Assembly: GCA_015680685.1 (NCBI GenBank)
Contig: MNCI01017909.1
Coordinates: 1,040,585 to 1,104,584, forward strand
Reading direction: 5' to 3'
Origin: Gnetum montanum
Lineage: Eukaryota > Streptophyta > Gnetopsida > Gnetales > Gnetaceae
DNA length: 64,000 bases
Shown here piece after piece: positions 1-10,417 of the stretch. The notes under the pieces were generated by a model that saw only the letters and a list, made by a program, of their open reading frames with translations, had not been told where the DNA came from and searched no databases. The position numbers were made by a program, and so were the translations under genes. Position 1 is the stretch's first letter, and each line of letters begins with the position of its first letter.

Positions 1-707
1 GTAGAGAGGTGAGGTAATTTAACAACTAATTTAGTTTAACTAATTAACTAATCTCTAACTAGTCCTAAAATAAGTATATGATCCCACTTTCTATACACAT
101 ACTGAACCCACGTATTCATTGCTGGGTTACCAAGAGCTACGCTACTAGGTGCACCAAGTAATAATGTTGCTAGGATTACCAAGCAAATACGTGTTTATGC
201 TCAAAGTGATTATACTTATGTGTTTAATCCATTTAGCTTAATTAACTAACTAATCGCTTGAAGTCTAATTGATCTTAATTAACAACATAGTTAATGAAAA
301 TAATAAATGCATAAATAAATCATTAATCTATTCTAAGTGTTGTCAGGTTTGATAAAAAGGCTCATCTTTATTGTCATACACATTGATGTGGTTCAAGTAA
401 AACAATGCTTGAATAAAGATCGATATACTTTCTGACTCTTGGTTTGGGCACTCAGAAAAATATTCTAACTTTCAAATGGATAAACTGCAAGAGCTTTGCT
501 ACTACTATGACTTCTTATTATCCATAAACATGGATGGGAGCTCATATTTATAGCTTTCGCTACAAAAATATGTTGACAGGGCCCCATAGATGTAGCAAAT
601 GCTACATTGACATAGCCCTATCGATGGGGCAACACCACGTAAGTGGGGCCCCATCTATGATGCTGCATCAATGTGGTCTCATCAACATGACCCTTTGATA
701 CTCATCA
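1..707 (-). repeat. Partial LTR (3' LTR of a minus-strand Athila-like element)
   Basis: The stretch matches the body of the other LTRs here (for example 17125-17925, 38617-39511 and 50838-51768), including the accaagcgaatacg-type block and the block ending in the cytosine-poor aaagatc region. It ends in CTCATCA, the usual LTR terminus, at 707. The left part lies outside the window. Read on the minus strand, a TATA-like box (reverse complement of tatttatag, 545-553) follows a repeat-rich U3 (about 555-707) with GGGGCCCCAT and ATGTAGCA motifs. Confidence 0.8.
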
Positions 708-720
708 TACCCACATGACT
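708..720 (-). promoter_or_regulatory. Polypurine tract of the minus-strand element
   Basis: Directly inside the LTR end lies a pyrimidine run whose complement is a purine-rich GTGGGTA followed by the LTR start TGATGAG. The same arrangement recurs at 39512-39524 and 60577-60589, where the tract is GGGGGTA. This is the expected plus-strand primer of an LTR retrotransposon. Confidence 0.65.
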
Positions 721-2532
721 AAATGAAAACTCATCCTCGAGTTCCCTTACAAAATTGGAAAGGTCTAGGATTATTGATGACTTTTAACAAAACAAACTGA
801 CTTGACAAAATTGAGTGCCTAAGTGTATGAATCAACAAATTACAAAAATTATGGTGTTCATGACACAAAATTGAACACCATGATGTGACTACACAAAATT
901 TGATAGCACATTCTCTAGTGGCATGAAGACGATGGAGAAGATCAGACAGTCCTAGGTGGTGGAGGCTCTTGAGGTTCTGAAGGACCTTCGTTGGCTCCAA
1001 GCACATGCAGTAGTGGAGGTAGCTATGGCTATCATACTATGGTTGCAACCTCTAGTGGAAGGCAAAAGGCATCTAGTAATTCCTTCATCTTTTCCTCCTT
1101 GCTCCAAGGATCATTCATAGTCCACACGACATCACTAATGTGGGTTGGAATGGGGATATCCCACAGACAGGGCATTATTGAAAGCCTCTCCTTCGCATTG
1201 ATAAACCAAGTAGTGAACTACTTGCATNGCCTCTCCTTCGCATTGATAAACCAAGTAGTGAACTACTTGCATTTGATATCAAATGCTTTGACTATGTTGT
1301 GCAGCTCCTAGCTAGGTTCTCAATAGTTGATCATTGATTAATGAATCATGCCTTGAGAACTTTGATTTTAGTGTTTGCCATTGCAAGCTTTTTCTTGGTG
1401 TCTTTGTGATGCTTGAACTTGGCCTCGTATAACAAGTTCGAGCTAGCCATTTTTTTCTAGAGTTCTAATAGTAGCTGTTTGGTAGCCAACATGGCCAGAT
1501 TCACATAATGGAGATTGGTGAGCTCTATGTATGCCATCATCTCCTCAATTTCCAACACCCTCATGCAGATTTATGCTTTGTTGGAGGTGTCTATCCCATC
1601 AACAATATGATTGCCACATCTCTTTTCCTTGCTAGAGTTATTGGAGGGTTTCATTCACTTTTTCCTTTGCCAACTAGATGTGTTTTTCATTTACTTCATT
1701 TTGTAGCTCTACTTGTTCTCTGTAATGGTCCTTGACTCTCTCAAATTTGAGAGCCTCCAATTTCTAAGAAGCTACCTTGATTGTAGTTTTCTAGTGAAGG
1801 GTGCAGACCTTCTCCATGGAGAGATTTTTATTTTCTACTACCAATATTCTCAATTTTGTATTTGCTTTAGCTATTTGCTCCTGCTATTGATGGATGAAGT
1901 CTATTAATTATTGTTTGTATGCATCAACATTTTGTAGGTGATGGTTCTCTGTGGTCAACTATACATCCTCTTAACAGGTCTAATCCAAGGCCTTCTAAAT
2001 CTTGTGCTATGTGGCATATGCCAAGGATCAGTACAATACTAAAATCTCCATTACACCTTCAACCCCTTATAGTTTAGTATGAAGTTATTCCATAGCTTCA
2101 TCTCTTATCAATGGAAAGTTAAGGAATGCGAGTCAGCAATCTGGGCTCTTAATTTGAAAACTTCCATGGCTAAGCATTCATTTAGCTCCTTGGCTATTTT
2201 AAGTTGCCCCTCCAAGATTATATTCTTGCCCCTTGCCTCTAGCAGCTCTGACTAGGTTACAAAAATATTATCAGGAAGGTCAAAGACATTTGAAACTAGT
2301 TGCCTAGTTCCCACCAATTAGTTTAGCATATCTTTGTGCTATGCTACATTTATTCTACCACTTGTGGTCCTTGTGGATGTTTTCACATCTTTGAGTGTAG
2401 TGATGTCTAGTGTAAATGTTGTAGGTGCATTGAGCATTTCCACAATATGGTCAGTGACCACTTTTGCTACAATCTCCTACCCTTGGTATTGCATCACCAA
2501 TACAGTTTCCCCTTCACCCTTCTCTAAGCATA
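721..2532 (-). pseudogene. Remnant of the post-pol ORF of an Athila-like element
   Basis: This region parallels 39525-41170 in the complete element, for example the conserved stretch encoding LHHLGLSDLLHRLHA near 925-985 and the block near 1140-1300. It should hold the C-terminal, probably coiled-coil, part of the extra ORF located between integrase and the 3' LTR. Many stops and frameshifts break it, so it cannot encode a protein. It is cut at 2532 by the start of a plus-strand LTR, so the rest of the host element is displaced or lost. Confidence 0.6.
1184..1272. other. 44-bp exact duplication around a single N (probable contig join)
   Basis: Bases 1184-1227 and 1229-1272 are identical and separated only by an N at 1228. 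This is the pattern left when two overlapping contig ends are placed side by side without being merged, so the duplication is probably not biological. Confidence 0.8.
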
Positions 2533-3018
2533 TGATGAGACACGATATGCACAAGCTGCGATATTGCATCCCTTGCGATATCACGTATGCGATATCACGG
2601 TCTGCCGCCAAATCTATAAATAAGAGGCGACACTCCCCTCATTTGACATCCTAGGTGTAAAGTAGCGAAGCTCTACCAAATTGATCACCCTAGAGATAGA
2701 ATATTTTCCATGTGCCCGCAGTAGGAGTCCCCCAAGTGAACGATTCTTTATTCGAGCAGCTTTGTACCTGAAAGCAAGTTATGTATGGCAATAAAGACGA
2801 GCTTTGTGGATAAACCTTGCAGTACATGGATAGGTTTATTTAATGTTATTTATTGCTTTCCTAGTAACGTGGCATGAGTACGACTTGGTTACGAGCATTG
2901 ACGAATGTGTACGGCTAGCCAAGGAATCGGCTACTCATCATAATTAGATTCTCTCACCCTTACCTCCTAGAACGTGGGACAAGTACGACTTGATTACAAG
3001 CATCCACGGATGTGTACG
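2533..3018 (+). repeat. 5' LTR, partial, running into the gap
   Basis: It starts TGATGAG and has a U3 with repeated GCGATATC motifs (about 2555-2600), then a TATA box CTATAAATA at 2614-2622. From there it parallels the reverse complement of the LTR 59615-60576, including the blocks near 2690-3000. It runs into Ns at 3019, so its end and the primer site cannot be seen. Confidence 0.8.
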
Positions 3019-3602
3019 NNNNNNNNNNNNNNNNNNNNNNNNNNNNNNNNNNNNNNNNNNNNNNNNNNNNNNNNNNNNNNNNNNNNNNNNNNNNNNNNNN
3101 NNNNNNNNNNNNNNNNNNNNNNNNNNNNNNNNNNNNNNNNNNNNNNNNNNNNNNNNNNNNNNNNNNNNNNNNNNNNNNNNNNNNNNNNNNNNNNNNNNNN
3201 NNNNNNNNNNNNNNNNNNNNNNNNNNNNNNNNNNNNNNNNNNNNNNNNNNNNNNNNNNNNNNNNNNNNNNNNNNNNNNNNNNNNNNNNNNNNNNNNNNNN
3301 NNNNNNNNNNNNNNNNNNNNNNNNNNNNNNNNNNNNNNNNNNNNNNNNNNNNNNNNNNNNNNNNNNNNNNNNNNNNNNNNNNNNNNNNNNNNNNNNNNNN
3401 NNNNNNNNNNNNNNNNNNNNNNNNNNNNNNNNNNNNNNNNNNNNNNNNNNNNNNNNNNNNNNNNNNNNNNNNNNNNNNNNNNNNNNNNNNNNNNNNNNNN
3501 NNNNNNNNNNNNNNNNNNNNNNNNNNNNNNNNNNNNNNNNNNNNNNNNNNNNNNNNNNNNNNNNNNNNNNNNNNNNNNNNNNNNNNNNNNNNNNNNNNNN
3601 NN
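3019..3602. other. Assembly gap (584 N)
   Basis: Unresolved bases. From its relatives the gap should hold the end of the LTR, the tRNA primer site and the first part of gag. Long reading frames across it are artefacts. Confidence 0.99.
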
Positions 3603-5629
3603 GTCCTAAATAGTATACGATAACTTATACTCATCCCGATGAGTATATTCCTGATTACACTTTTACCCTCCATCAGGATGAATAGTTGCGTTGGAGAGAT
3701 TTGTTTGGTAATATAGTTTTACCACTAGATCGATCTATTCCGAACATGCTCTTCCATGCCTTAGCACAGATTGGCATGAAGGACTTATTCGCTGAATACG
3801 TTGCTGGAAGATATCATGTGAGGGATTATCATCCCACCGTTGCCCAACGTATTCGAGATGAAAGGCAGAAGAGCCAACACTCATTATTGAAGGGCAAGGT
3901 CCCCCATGTCCTTAGTGAAATAGGAGACGAGGAACCCCTCACAATGGGTTTCTTAGGAAATGATGTTCCTCCTTCTCACAATGGTAAAGAGGTTAGGCAT
4001 CAGAGCCTTCAATCAACTATACATGCTACGGGCTCTGATCCCCGTGAACACCAACTGTTCACGGCAGGAACAACCACTCACACTAAGGACGGACACTTTG
4101 ATCGTCACGACGATCGGGGCCGAAGCAGCCGAAGAGAAGGTAAGAAACATCGCCATGGTGATGGATCCCCTTCCTCTTCTCCTTCATCTCACCATTCACA
4201 CTCTCCTTCCACATCTGGGCGCAACTACTATGAGCACAACGGAGAGGGTAAAAGTAAAGAAGATGAAAGACCTCGATAGGAAGGTCGGGAGTTAGGAGAA
4301 GGGCAAGGACGTAGGGAGAGTAGGGAACCACCACGAAGACATCACAGATGTCATGACCGGGAAGATCATGAAGAACCCTTACTCGTAACCTGAAGCATGC
4401 TAGACATCACAGAGGCAGTTAGGATCCCCACAAGGCACTTAAAAGATAGCAGGATCAAGCATCTGGACATAAATAATATCCCACGTTTTGAAGGGGGATA
4501 TAACGCTGATCCTTAAAATCATTTACAGGTATTCCATGATGCCTGTGCCTTCCAAAATATAGATAATGAGTGGCAGAAGCTTAAGTTGTTCCCAAAGACA
4601 CTCACCAAAGAAGCAGAGAGTTGGTACCGGTCCTTAGAACCGGAAACCATCAGGAGGTGGAGTACGATGCTTGAGCTGTTCAACAACAAATATCAGACAT
4701 ACTCTAGAGTGTCCAATTTGCGTAAGCAAATCCAAGGCTGGAAACAAGGTGCTTATGAACCCTTGGATGCTGCCATGACCCGTTACTATACACTGCTACA
4801 TCGTTGCCCGGGCCATGGGTACGCTAAGTGGGATCAACTTCGCCACATCGTGGATGGGCTAAGGAATGAAACGAGAAGAACTCTTGGGACTTATGCCCAA
4901 GGAAGACCTTCCCAACTGAGAGCCCATGAAGTTAAAAGTTTGTTGGAACAAGTAGTGCAAGAAGAGGATGAGCTACGTAAGAGGGAAAGTGCGGAAGAAT
5001 ACAACCGCGATCCCTCCCTTCACAAGAAGGGAGTGAAATTCTATGATGAGGAGGATGAGTCACCACTCGAAGAGTTGGTGAATCGAAAAACCGTGCTGAT
5101 CCAAAAGTTAACAACCGAGGTATCGGCTAAGGTAGAACAAATGTGGGATTCCTTAGACTCAAGAATAGAAACAGTCTTAAAAATTGTAGAAGAGTCTAAG
5201 GTTGAACAAAGTAGTGACAAAGGAAAAACCAAGAGGAGAAACTTAAGCCCTGCATATAACAAGGGTAAGGGGAAAATTTCTATCTCCGATGAGGCTGTAA
5301 ATTCTGATCCAAATGATGATGGTGGATCTGAGGTCTGCTACTATGACCATCCTAAGGGATGTTGCCCAATTATCTCACATCTACAGAAGTCTGGGGTGTA
5401 TGCGTTAAACCCAAGACTTAATCAACAACAAACACCCCGAAGGTTACCTTACCCACAAGGTAACCCAAGGCAGTTCCACCAACCCTTGACATCTTATCCA
5501 AGTGGAACACCTCCACAACCTATTGGACAACATCAGCAGTGGCAATACCCACAATCATGGGGGATGCCACCGCCAACACATCAATACCCTTACCGGCAGC
5601 CCGATCCTTACGGTTATTATGTGCAGTAG
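3603..5629 (+). pseudogene. gag: Retrotransposon Gag (Athila-like), interrupted
   Basis: One frame runs from just after the gap, with in-frame stops before 3686, at 4277-4279 (TAG), near 4391 (TGA), near 4517 (TAA) and at 5627-5629 (TAG). The N-terminal part is followed by an Arg/Ser/His-rich stretch (4090-4230, RGRSSRREGKK then SPSSSPSSHHSHSPS). The retrotransposon Gag domain follows from about 4430: FEGGYNADP, KEAESWYRSLEPE, LFNNKYQTYSRVSNLRKQIQG and RCPGHGYAKWDQLRHIVDGL. A Gln/Pro-rich tail (5420-5620) comes before the protease in the same frame. A short CxxxHPKGCC motif (5335-5365) may be a reduced zinc knuckle. Parallel copies occur at 28.7-31.0 kb, 48.3-50.7 kb and 37.9-56.2 kb. Confidence 0.8.
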
Positions 5630-5650
5630 CCAGTTTTCCCAGGTGACTCT

Positions 5651-6856
5651 ATGGGTCACACTACCCCCCGACGTCACTACCAAGTTTGGGAGTACTTTAG
5701 GAGGACTCCTTCTCCTCCGAGAGATATCTCACATTCAGCCCATTCTCTAACTCCACCCGCACCTCTTCCACCTATAGTTCTCATACAACCTATTCCAACA
5801 ATGCAAGGGGAATTACCTACCCAACCGCAGCAACGTAACGCCGCGAGAGCTGTAAATATTCAGCATGTAAATATCCAGCCGAGTGCTAGTTCTGACAACT
5901 GTACAAAGAAGGGACCCTTCTTTAGAACTAGGAGCCTAGACAAACTCTTGCAACAACAAGCGGATGGTCACATGTATAGGCCTCTAACCACTAACGCTTC
6001 GGAGAACCCTTCAGTCCAACAACTAAGTACGCAAACAGTTATGTTAACACATACTGTAACTGACTGGATAAAGGTGGGCCACCTTCCCAGGAAACTACCT
6101 GACCCTGGGAACCCCTTAATTCATTTACAGATCACCAAAAATGCACCACATCGAGCTCTTCTTGACTCAGGTTCCGGAGTCAACTTAATTTCACAAAAGA
6201 TGTATCACGCCTGGAACCTGCCACAACTTAAGAAGAGCAACATCCAACTGGAGCTGGTTGACCATTCCATCACCATTCCCTTAGGATTGGTGGAGGACAT
6301 TATCACCATTGTGTGTGGGTGGTCATACCCAACCGATTTCCTGGTGATCGAAGTTAACAACGAAGGGGGCTTCCCCATTATAATGGGAAGACCGTGGCTA
6401 AGTACCGTAGACGTGTACCTAGGAATTCGTGATCTTTCCTTGCAAATTTCTAAGATAAACATTTACGGAAAGATCGAGAAGAAGGAAGTTCCATGCATCA
6501 CATACAGTGATTCATCGGGTGATGACATGGAGGATATGTCTCCATGTGAGAGGTGTACCCTTGAGAGTGAAAAACACATATGCCTATATGTAGCAACCAC
6601 GCAACCAGTAATAGACACCCTGTGGTTGACAGCTACCAGTAAGAGTAGACAAATATGCATGGAACGAACTGAGGAAACTCATGCCAACAACCGTGGCATA
6701 GACACATTGGAATGTGAGCGTCGCCAACTTCCACCCCTCAACTTAAGATCATCAATTGGGAGAAGTTGGGCACTTCTTAGAAATTCAAATAGACGCTCAC
6801 TATTTCGGATCTGTCCCTTACAAATCAGTCATGGGGGAGATGGCCACCTATGCTAA
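5651..6856 (+). pseudogene. Retrotransposon aspartic protease region
   Basis: This continues the Gag frame after a stop and is open for 401 codons. The retropepsin active site reads ALLDSGSGVNLIS (about 6152-6190), and the hydrophobic flap-distal motif FPIIMGRPWLSTVD is at about 6370-6410, both typical of Ty3/Gypsy proteases. The enzyme would cleave Gag-Pol in the particle. The catalytic DSG is intact here, unlike at 48.08 kb (DSS) and 63.2 kb (DLG). The ORF then runs into sequence that normally follows integrase and stops at 6854-6856, with no RT domain. The upstream stops make the fused Gag-protease product doubtful. Confidence 0.75.
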
Positions 6857-6950
6857 TCATATGGGGCCCTCAGTTCTTTTTCAATTTTTTTTTTACACAT
6901 TTTGTTTTACAACGTTTTTGTTTTACACACTTTTCCAATCATGCTAACAA

Positions 6951-7757
6951 TATCAATGATTAAAGGAGAAAACACCATCCATACATTTGGGAACTTAATT
7001 CAAATTACCAAAATACTTTTTCATGCTTTAGTAGATCAGTCTCTTCTTACCATTTATGCAATATTAAAAAGGTATTGTGCACAAACCATGGAGTATTCTT
7101 AATCTCATTATCTGTTTGTTCCTTAGTTTCAAATTAAAAACAAAAAAACAAAACCCTTAGTTAAACATCGTAAATACCTCAATGGGTCCATTGGATTTTC
7201 ATCTAATCATTCAAAATTGATGCATGTGGGGTGGCAAAAAATCCAATGGTGTTATGTTTTAAGAAATCTTGAATGATGGTATCAAGCAAATTATCTAAGA
7301 GAGTAAAGTGAGGTTTAATGGCTTGATATTCACTCCTTGCTTCTACAGAATTCGAACCTATGCTTTCATTCACATTTATAGCTTGCAAATCTGAAATAAT
7401 CTACATCAATAGAAGTTCCCCTACTTAGTCAAGGTCATTGACTCAAAGGTCTCCTCCCAAAAAAGCACCTCTCTATGTGATTTATTCTTATTTTTGGTTT
7501 TTTAGAAAAAGATGTTTAATTTCCCATACATTACATCATAGGTACCCTTGTAATTTTTCAAAATTATCTGCCACATTCATATAGTCAATGTACCCGACAT
7601 CATCAATAGTAATAAACATGAGAATTAAATGACTGATTCTTTATACAAAGACCATCTTAATGTCTCTTGCATTAAATTAGAGCCACCCGAGGAAAAGTTA
7701 ACAACTTTTACGTATAAGTATCTCTTTCCAAAGAATATTACCATGTGTTTAATTCAA
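6951..7757. other. No gene recognised
   Basis: AT-rich sequence with only short ORFs on either strand. Similarity to the retrotransposon tail ends near 6950. I see no domain, terminal repeat or RNA gene. Confidence 0.5.
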
Positions 7758-8315
7758 TGCAGACGCGGATGTGGACGCCAGGCGGTAACAGTGCTTTTCA
7801 ATTCATTTGCGACATGGATCACCAAGTCTCATACGCACACCAAGTCTCATACGCAGACGCTGATGTGGATGCCAGGCGCTGACAGTGCTTTTGAATTCAT
7901 TTGCGACATGGATCACCAAGTCTCATACGCAGACGCGGATATGGACACCAAAGCCAACTCAGGCGCTGACACGCAGACGCGGATATGGACACCAAAGCCA
8001 ACTCAGGCGCTGACAGTGCTACCATGTTTTCAATTCATTTGCGACATACATAAACGCGGATGTGGACGCCAGGCGCTAACAGTGCTACCATGTTTTCAAT
8101 TCATTGCAACATGGATCACCAAGTCTCAGACGAGGATGTGGACGCCAAAGCCAACTCAGGCGCTGACAGTGCTACCATGTTTTCAATTCATTGTGACATG
8201 GATCACCAAGTCTCAGACGCGGATGTGGACGCCAAAGCCAACTCAGGCGCTGACAGTGCTACCAAGTTTTCAATTCATTTGCGACATGGATCACCAAGTC
8301 GGATCACCAAGTCGG
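7758..8315. repeat. GC-richer minisatellite, about seven units of 44-90 bp
   Basis: Units begin near 7760, 7853, 7926, 7971, 8053, 8131 and 8217. Each carries variants of gacgcggatgtggacgcc, aactcaggcgctgacagtgc, ttcaattcatttgcgacatg and gatcaccaagtc, with internal deletions of whole blocks. The repeat leaves one frame open (7629-8333, 234 codons), but its unit lengths are not all multiples of three and there is no unrepeated coding flank, so I treat the ORF as a by-product. It lies about 1 kb upstream of the SABATH start. Confidence 0.85.
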
Positions 8316-8674
8316 AGGAGACTGTATGTTTGATTCTTGTTTCAGCTTAATGGGACCTCTTTCTTTAAAAATGTCATATCCGCCGTAGAAAATCAAGAAA
8401 CGGGGAAGCACAGTTCCCACGTGGTTGGTTGGTTGGTGAATTGTGTTGAGCCAGCAGGAGGCTGGCAGGTAGCCACATTTATAAAAAGTATAAAAATTTA
8501 TGATAGGGGTTAGAGAATCAAGAAATGCCGAACAGAGTTTCAAGTTCTTGGACGGTGACTCGTATTCACCCATCGGTGGTACTCCAGGTAGCCATGTTTA
8601 TCCTTCTTGTGAAAGTTTGGTGGACGTCTGCAAAAGTTCAGTATTCAAGCAACATCTAAGTCATTGATTAATTA

Positions 8675-8850
8675 CGGTTGGTCCATCGGGTCCGTCGTGA
8701 TTTTAAGTGCGTCTCATAACTAGAACTAGACAAGAAACAGAGGTCGGTCCCTCGTGACTTTAAGTGCGTCTCATAACCAGACAAGAAACAGAAACAGAGG
8801 TCGGTCCGTTGTGACTTTAAGTGTGTCTCATAACCAGACAAGGAACAGAC
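8675..8850. repeat. Three tandem copies of a ~55-bp repeat upstream of the SABATH gene
   Basis: Copies centred near 8710, 8770 and 8825 each contain cgtgactttaagtgcgtctc, then ataaccagacaagaaacag with small changes. They lie 430-610 bp upstream of the gene's start codon, inside its presumed promoter region. Confidence 0.8.
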
Positions 8851-9141
8851 GAACGTGACAGCAACGTGACAGAAACGTAATGGAAAACATTGCGGCATAA
8901 AAAATGTAAGCTGGAAGAAAATGAAAATTTCCACGTCAAAAATGACATAATACATGGGGAGAGAACTACCAACGCATATTTATAAAAAAAATTGCAGTTC
9001 ATGGTGAAATATGCTTAATTAAATGTATTTCATTTAATAACTATGAAAAAACTTTCAATTTTCTGTCTCAGAAATGGGTTTCCATTGCAGAAATGGAAAA
9101 TGTAGAACATTGGCAATCCATTGCGTTTCTGGTAACTAGGT

Positions 9142-9148
9142 TATAAAT
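9142..9148 (+). promoter_or_regulatory. Candidate TATA box of the SABATH gene
   Basis: TATAAAT occurs about 140 bp upstream of the start codon in otherwise mixed sequence, a usual distance for a plant core promoter with a ~100-nt leader. TATAAAA at 8981-8987 and TATAAAT at 9242-9248 are alternatives, so the choice is tentative. Confidence 0.4.
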
Positions 9149-9284
9149 TGGTGTAGTAGTGTTCTGTTTCCCAATACATAGAAGCATAGGAGCAATCAGT
9201 ATAGTGTTCTCTTTCCCAATACATAGAAGTAATCAGTATAGTATAAATTTTTATCATCGTTATATTTCTTCCACGCAAACAATC

Positions 9285-9410
9285 ATGGCTGGGGCAATGC
9301 AGGAGGAAATGAATGAGAGCCAGGGACTTGGGCATAAGCCGATTTACTCAGTTCTGGCCATGAACGGCGGCCCTGATGAATCGTGCTATGCCACCAATTC
9401 CCTTTGTCAG
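9285..9410 (+). CDS. SABATH exon 1
   Basis: 42 codons from the first ATG after the candidate TATA box. It carries the family's N-terminal MxGGxxxxxYAxNS block, which contributes to SAM and substrate binding. The donor is CAG|GT at 9410/9411. Confidence 0.85.
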
Positions 9411-9763
9411 GTCTGCCCTTTAATTAATTCTAGTTACATTTGTCTCAAGGCGTTTCGGTGAAGAGATCTAAACTGAATAGTTTTGTTTCAACCAGTCTTA
9501 TTTAGATAGGGTTAAATTTTTCCTTCAGGAAATATAAGCAACCACCGAAAGTTTCATAGCTGAAGCACTTTATTGCATAGTTACCATTACTAACCATGAA
9601 TGCTTTTGGGTTTGGGAAAACTTGATTTTCTGCAAATTAAAATGTTGATTTCTTAGGTTCTGGACTGCTGTTGTGCACTGTGATTCTTGATCCTAGATAA
9701 GTGTATAACCTTGTAATTTTCCAAAACAATGACGTAATGCCTAAGAAGTATTCATCTACGCAA

Positions 9764-9839
9764 TTAAAGATTGAACTCAATTACGTAGGTTCCTGGAGTG
9801 TTTAAAGATTGAACTCAATTACGTAGGTTCCTGGAGTGT
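9764..9839 (+). repeat. 38-bp tandem duplication in SABATH intron 1
   Basis: Bases 9764-9801 and 9802-9839 are the same 38-bp unit (ttaaagattgaactc...), apparently identical. It lies wholly within the intron (9411-9970), so coding is unaffected. Confidence 0.9.
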
Positions 9840-9970
9840 TATCTGAATCTTGACTGCGACAATGCAAATTTTTTCCTTAAAGCAATCTTAGATTTTGCTT
9901 GAAACGCGGAAAAATGTTTTTTATATATGATTATAATTATCATTGGATTAACATGCTGCTGCGATTTCAG

Positions 9971-10417
9971 AGAAGAATGATCCTGGCATCCAGACCCATG
10001 CTGCGATCTGTGCTGCTGCAGACCACTCAAAATTTTTACAATAATTTTTCATCATCTCCACCAACAACAACGACCGTATTTCGCATTGCAGACACAGGCT
10101 GTGCCACTGGCTCAAACACCTACATGACTGCTGACTTTATCGTCGAATCTGTGGCAAGAATGTTTACGAGCAGCTCCAAAGATTCACCCTTGGAATTTCA
10201 AGTATACTTCTGCGATCTGCCCTGCAATGAATTCAACACACTTCTCAGAGATCTGCCACACGCAACCCACAATCAAGATTCTCAGCACATGGAGGATCAT
10301 GAATCTAGCCATTTCTATTTTGCTGCTGCCATTAGTGGGTCACACCACAATTGACTGTTCCCCCGCAGATCCATCCATTTCTTTCATTCATCCATTGCTT
10401 TGCACTGGCTCTCTGTA
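9971..10417 (+). CDS. SABATH exon 2 (contains the premature TGA)
   Basis: 149 codons between a TTTCAG acceptor and a GTA|GTGAGT donor. It encodes the SAM-binding ADTGCATGSNT, DLPCNEFNTL and the LHWLS block. The TGA at 10352-10354 is in frame. After it, LFPRRSIHFF is still perfectly recognisable, which argues against a long period of decay. Confidence 0.85.

Larger units (their letters stand above)
2533..6950 (+). mobile_element. Plus-strand Athila-like Gag-protease element lacking pol (truncated)
   Basis: The element begins with an LTR (TGATGAG at 2533) inserted in the remnant 1-2532. It continues through an assembly gap, then Gag and protease in one frame (3686-6856, interrupted by stops), then a short tail homologous to sequence downstream of integrase in the complete copy (44520-44560). 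RT, RNase H and integrase are absent. The minus-strand copy at 59615-64000 has the same join between protease and tail, so the loss predates both insertions. No 3' LTR is visible; similarity fades near 6950. Confidence 0.7.

Noticed and set aside
2960-3673. Long ORFs on both strands at 2960-3673
   Set aside because: They consist almost wholly of unresolved N bases.
4083-4334. Minus-strand ORF opposite gag (and similar ones at 5041-5262, 6205-6660)
   Set aside because: Antisense shadows of the Gag-protease frame.
7629-8333. 234-codon ORF across the minisatellite
   Set aside because: It is repeat-driven, with units not in multiples of three, no unrepeated coding flank and no family match.
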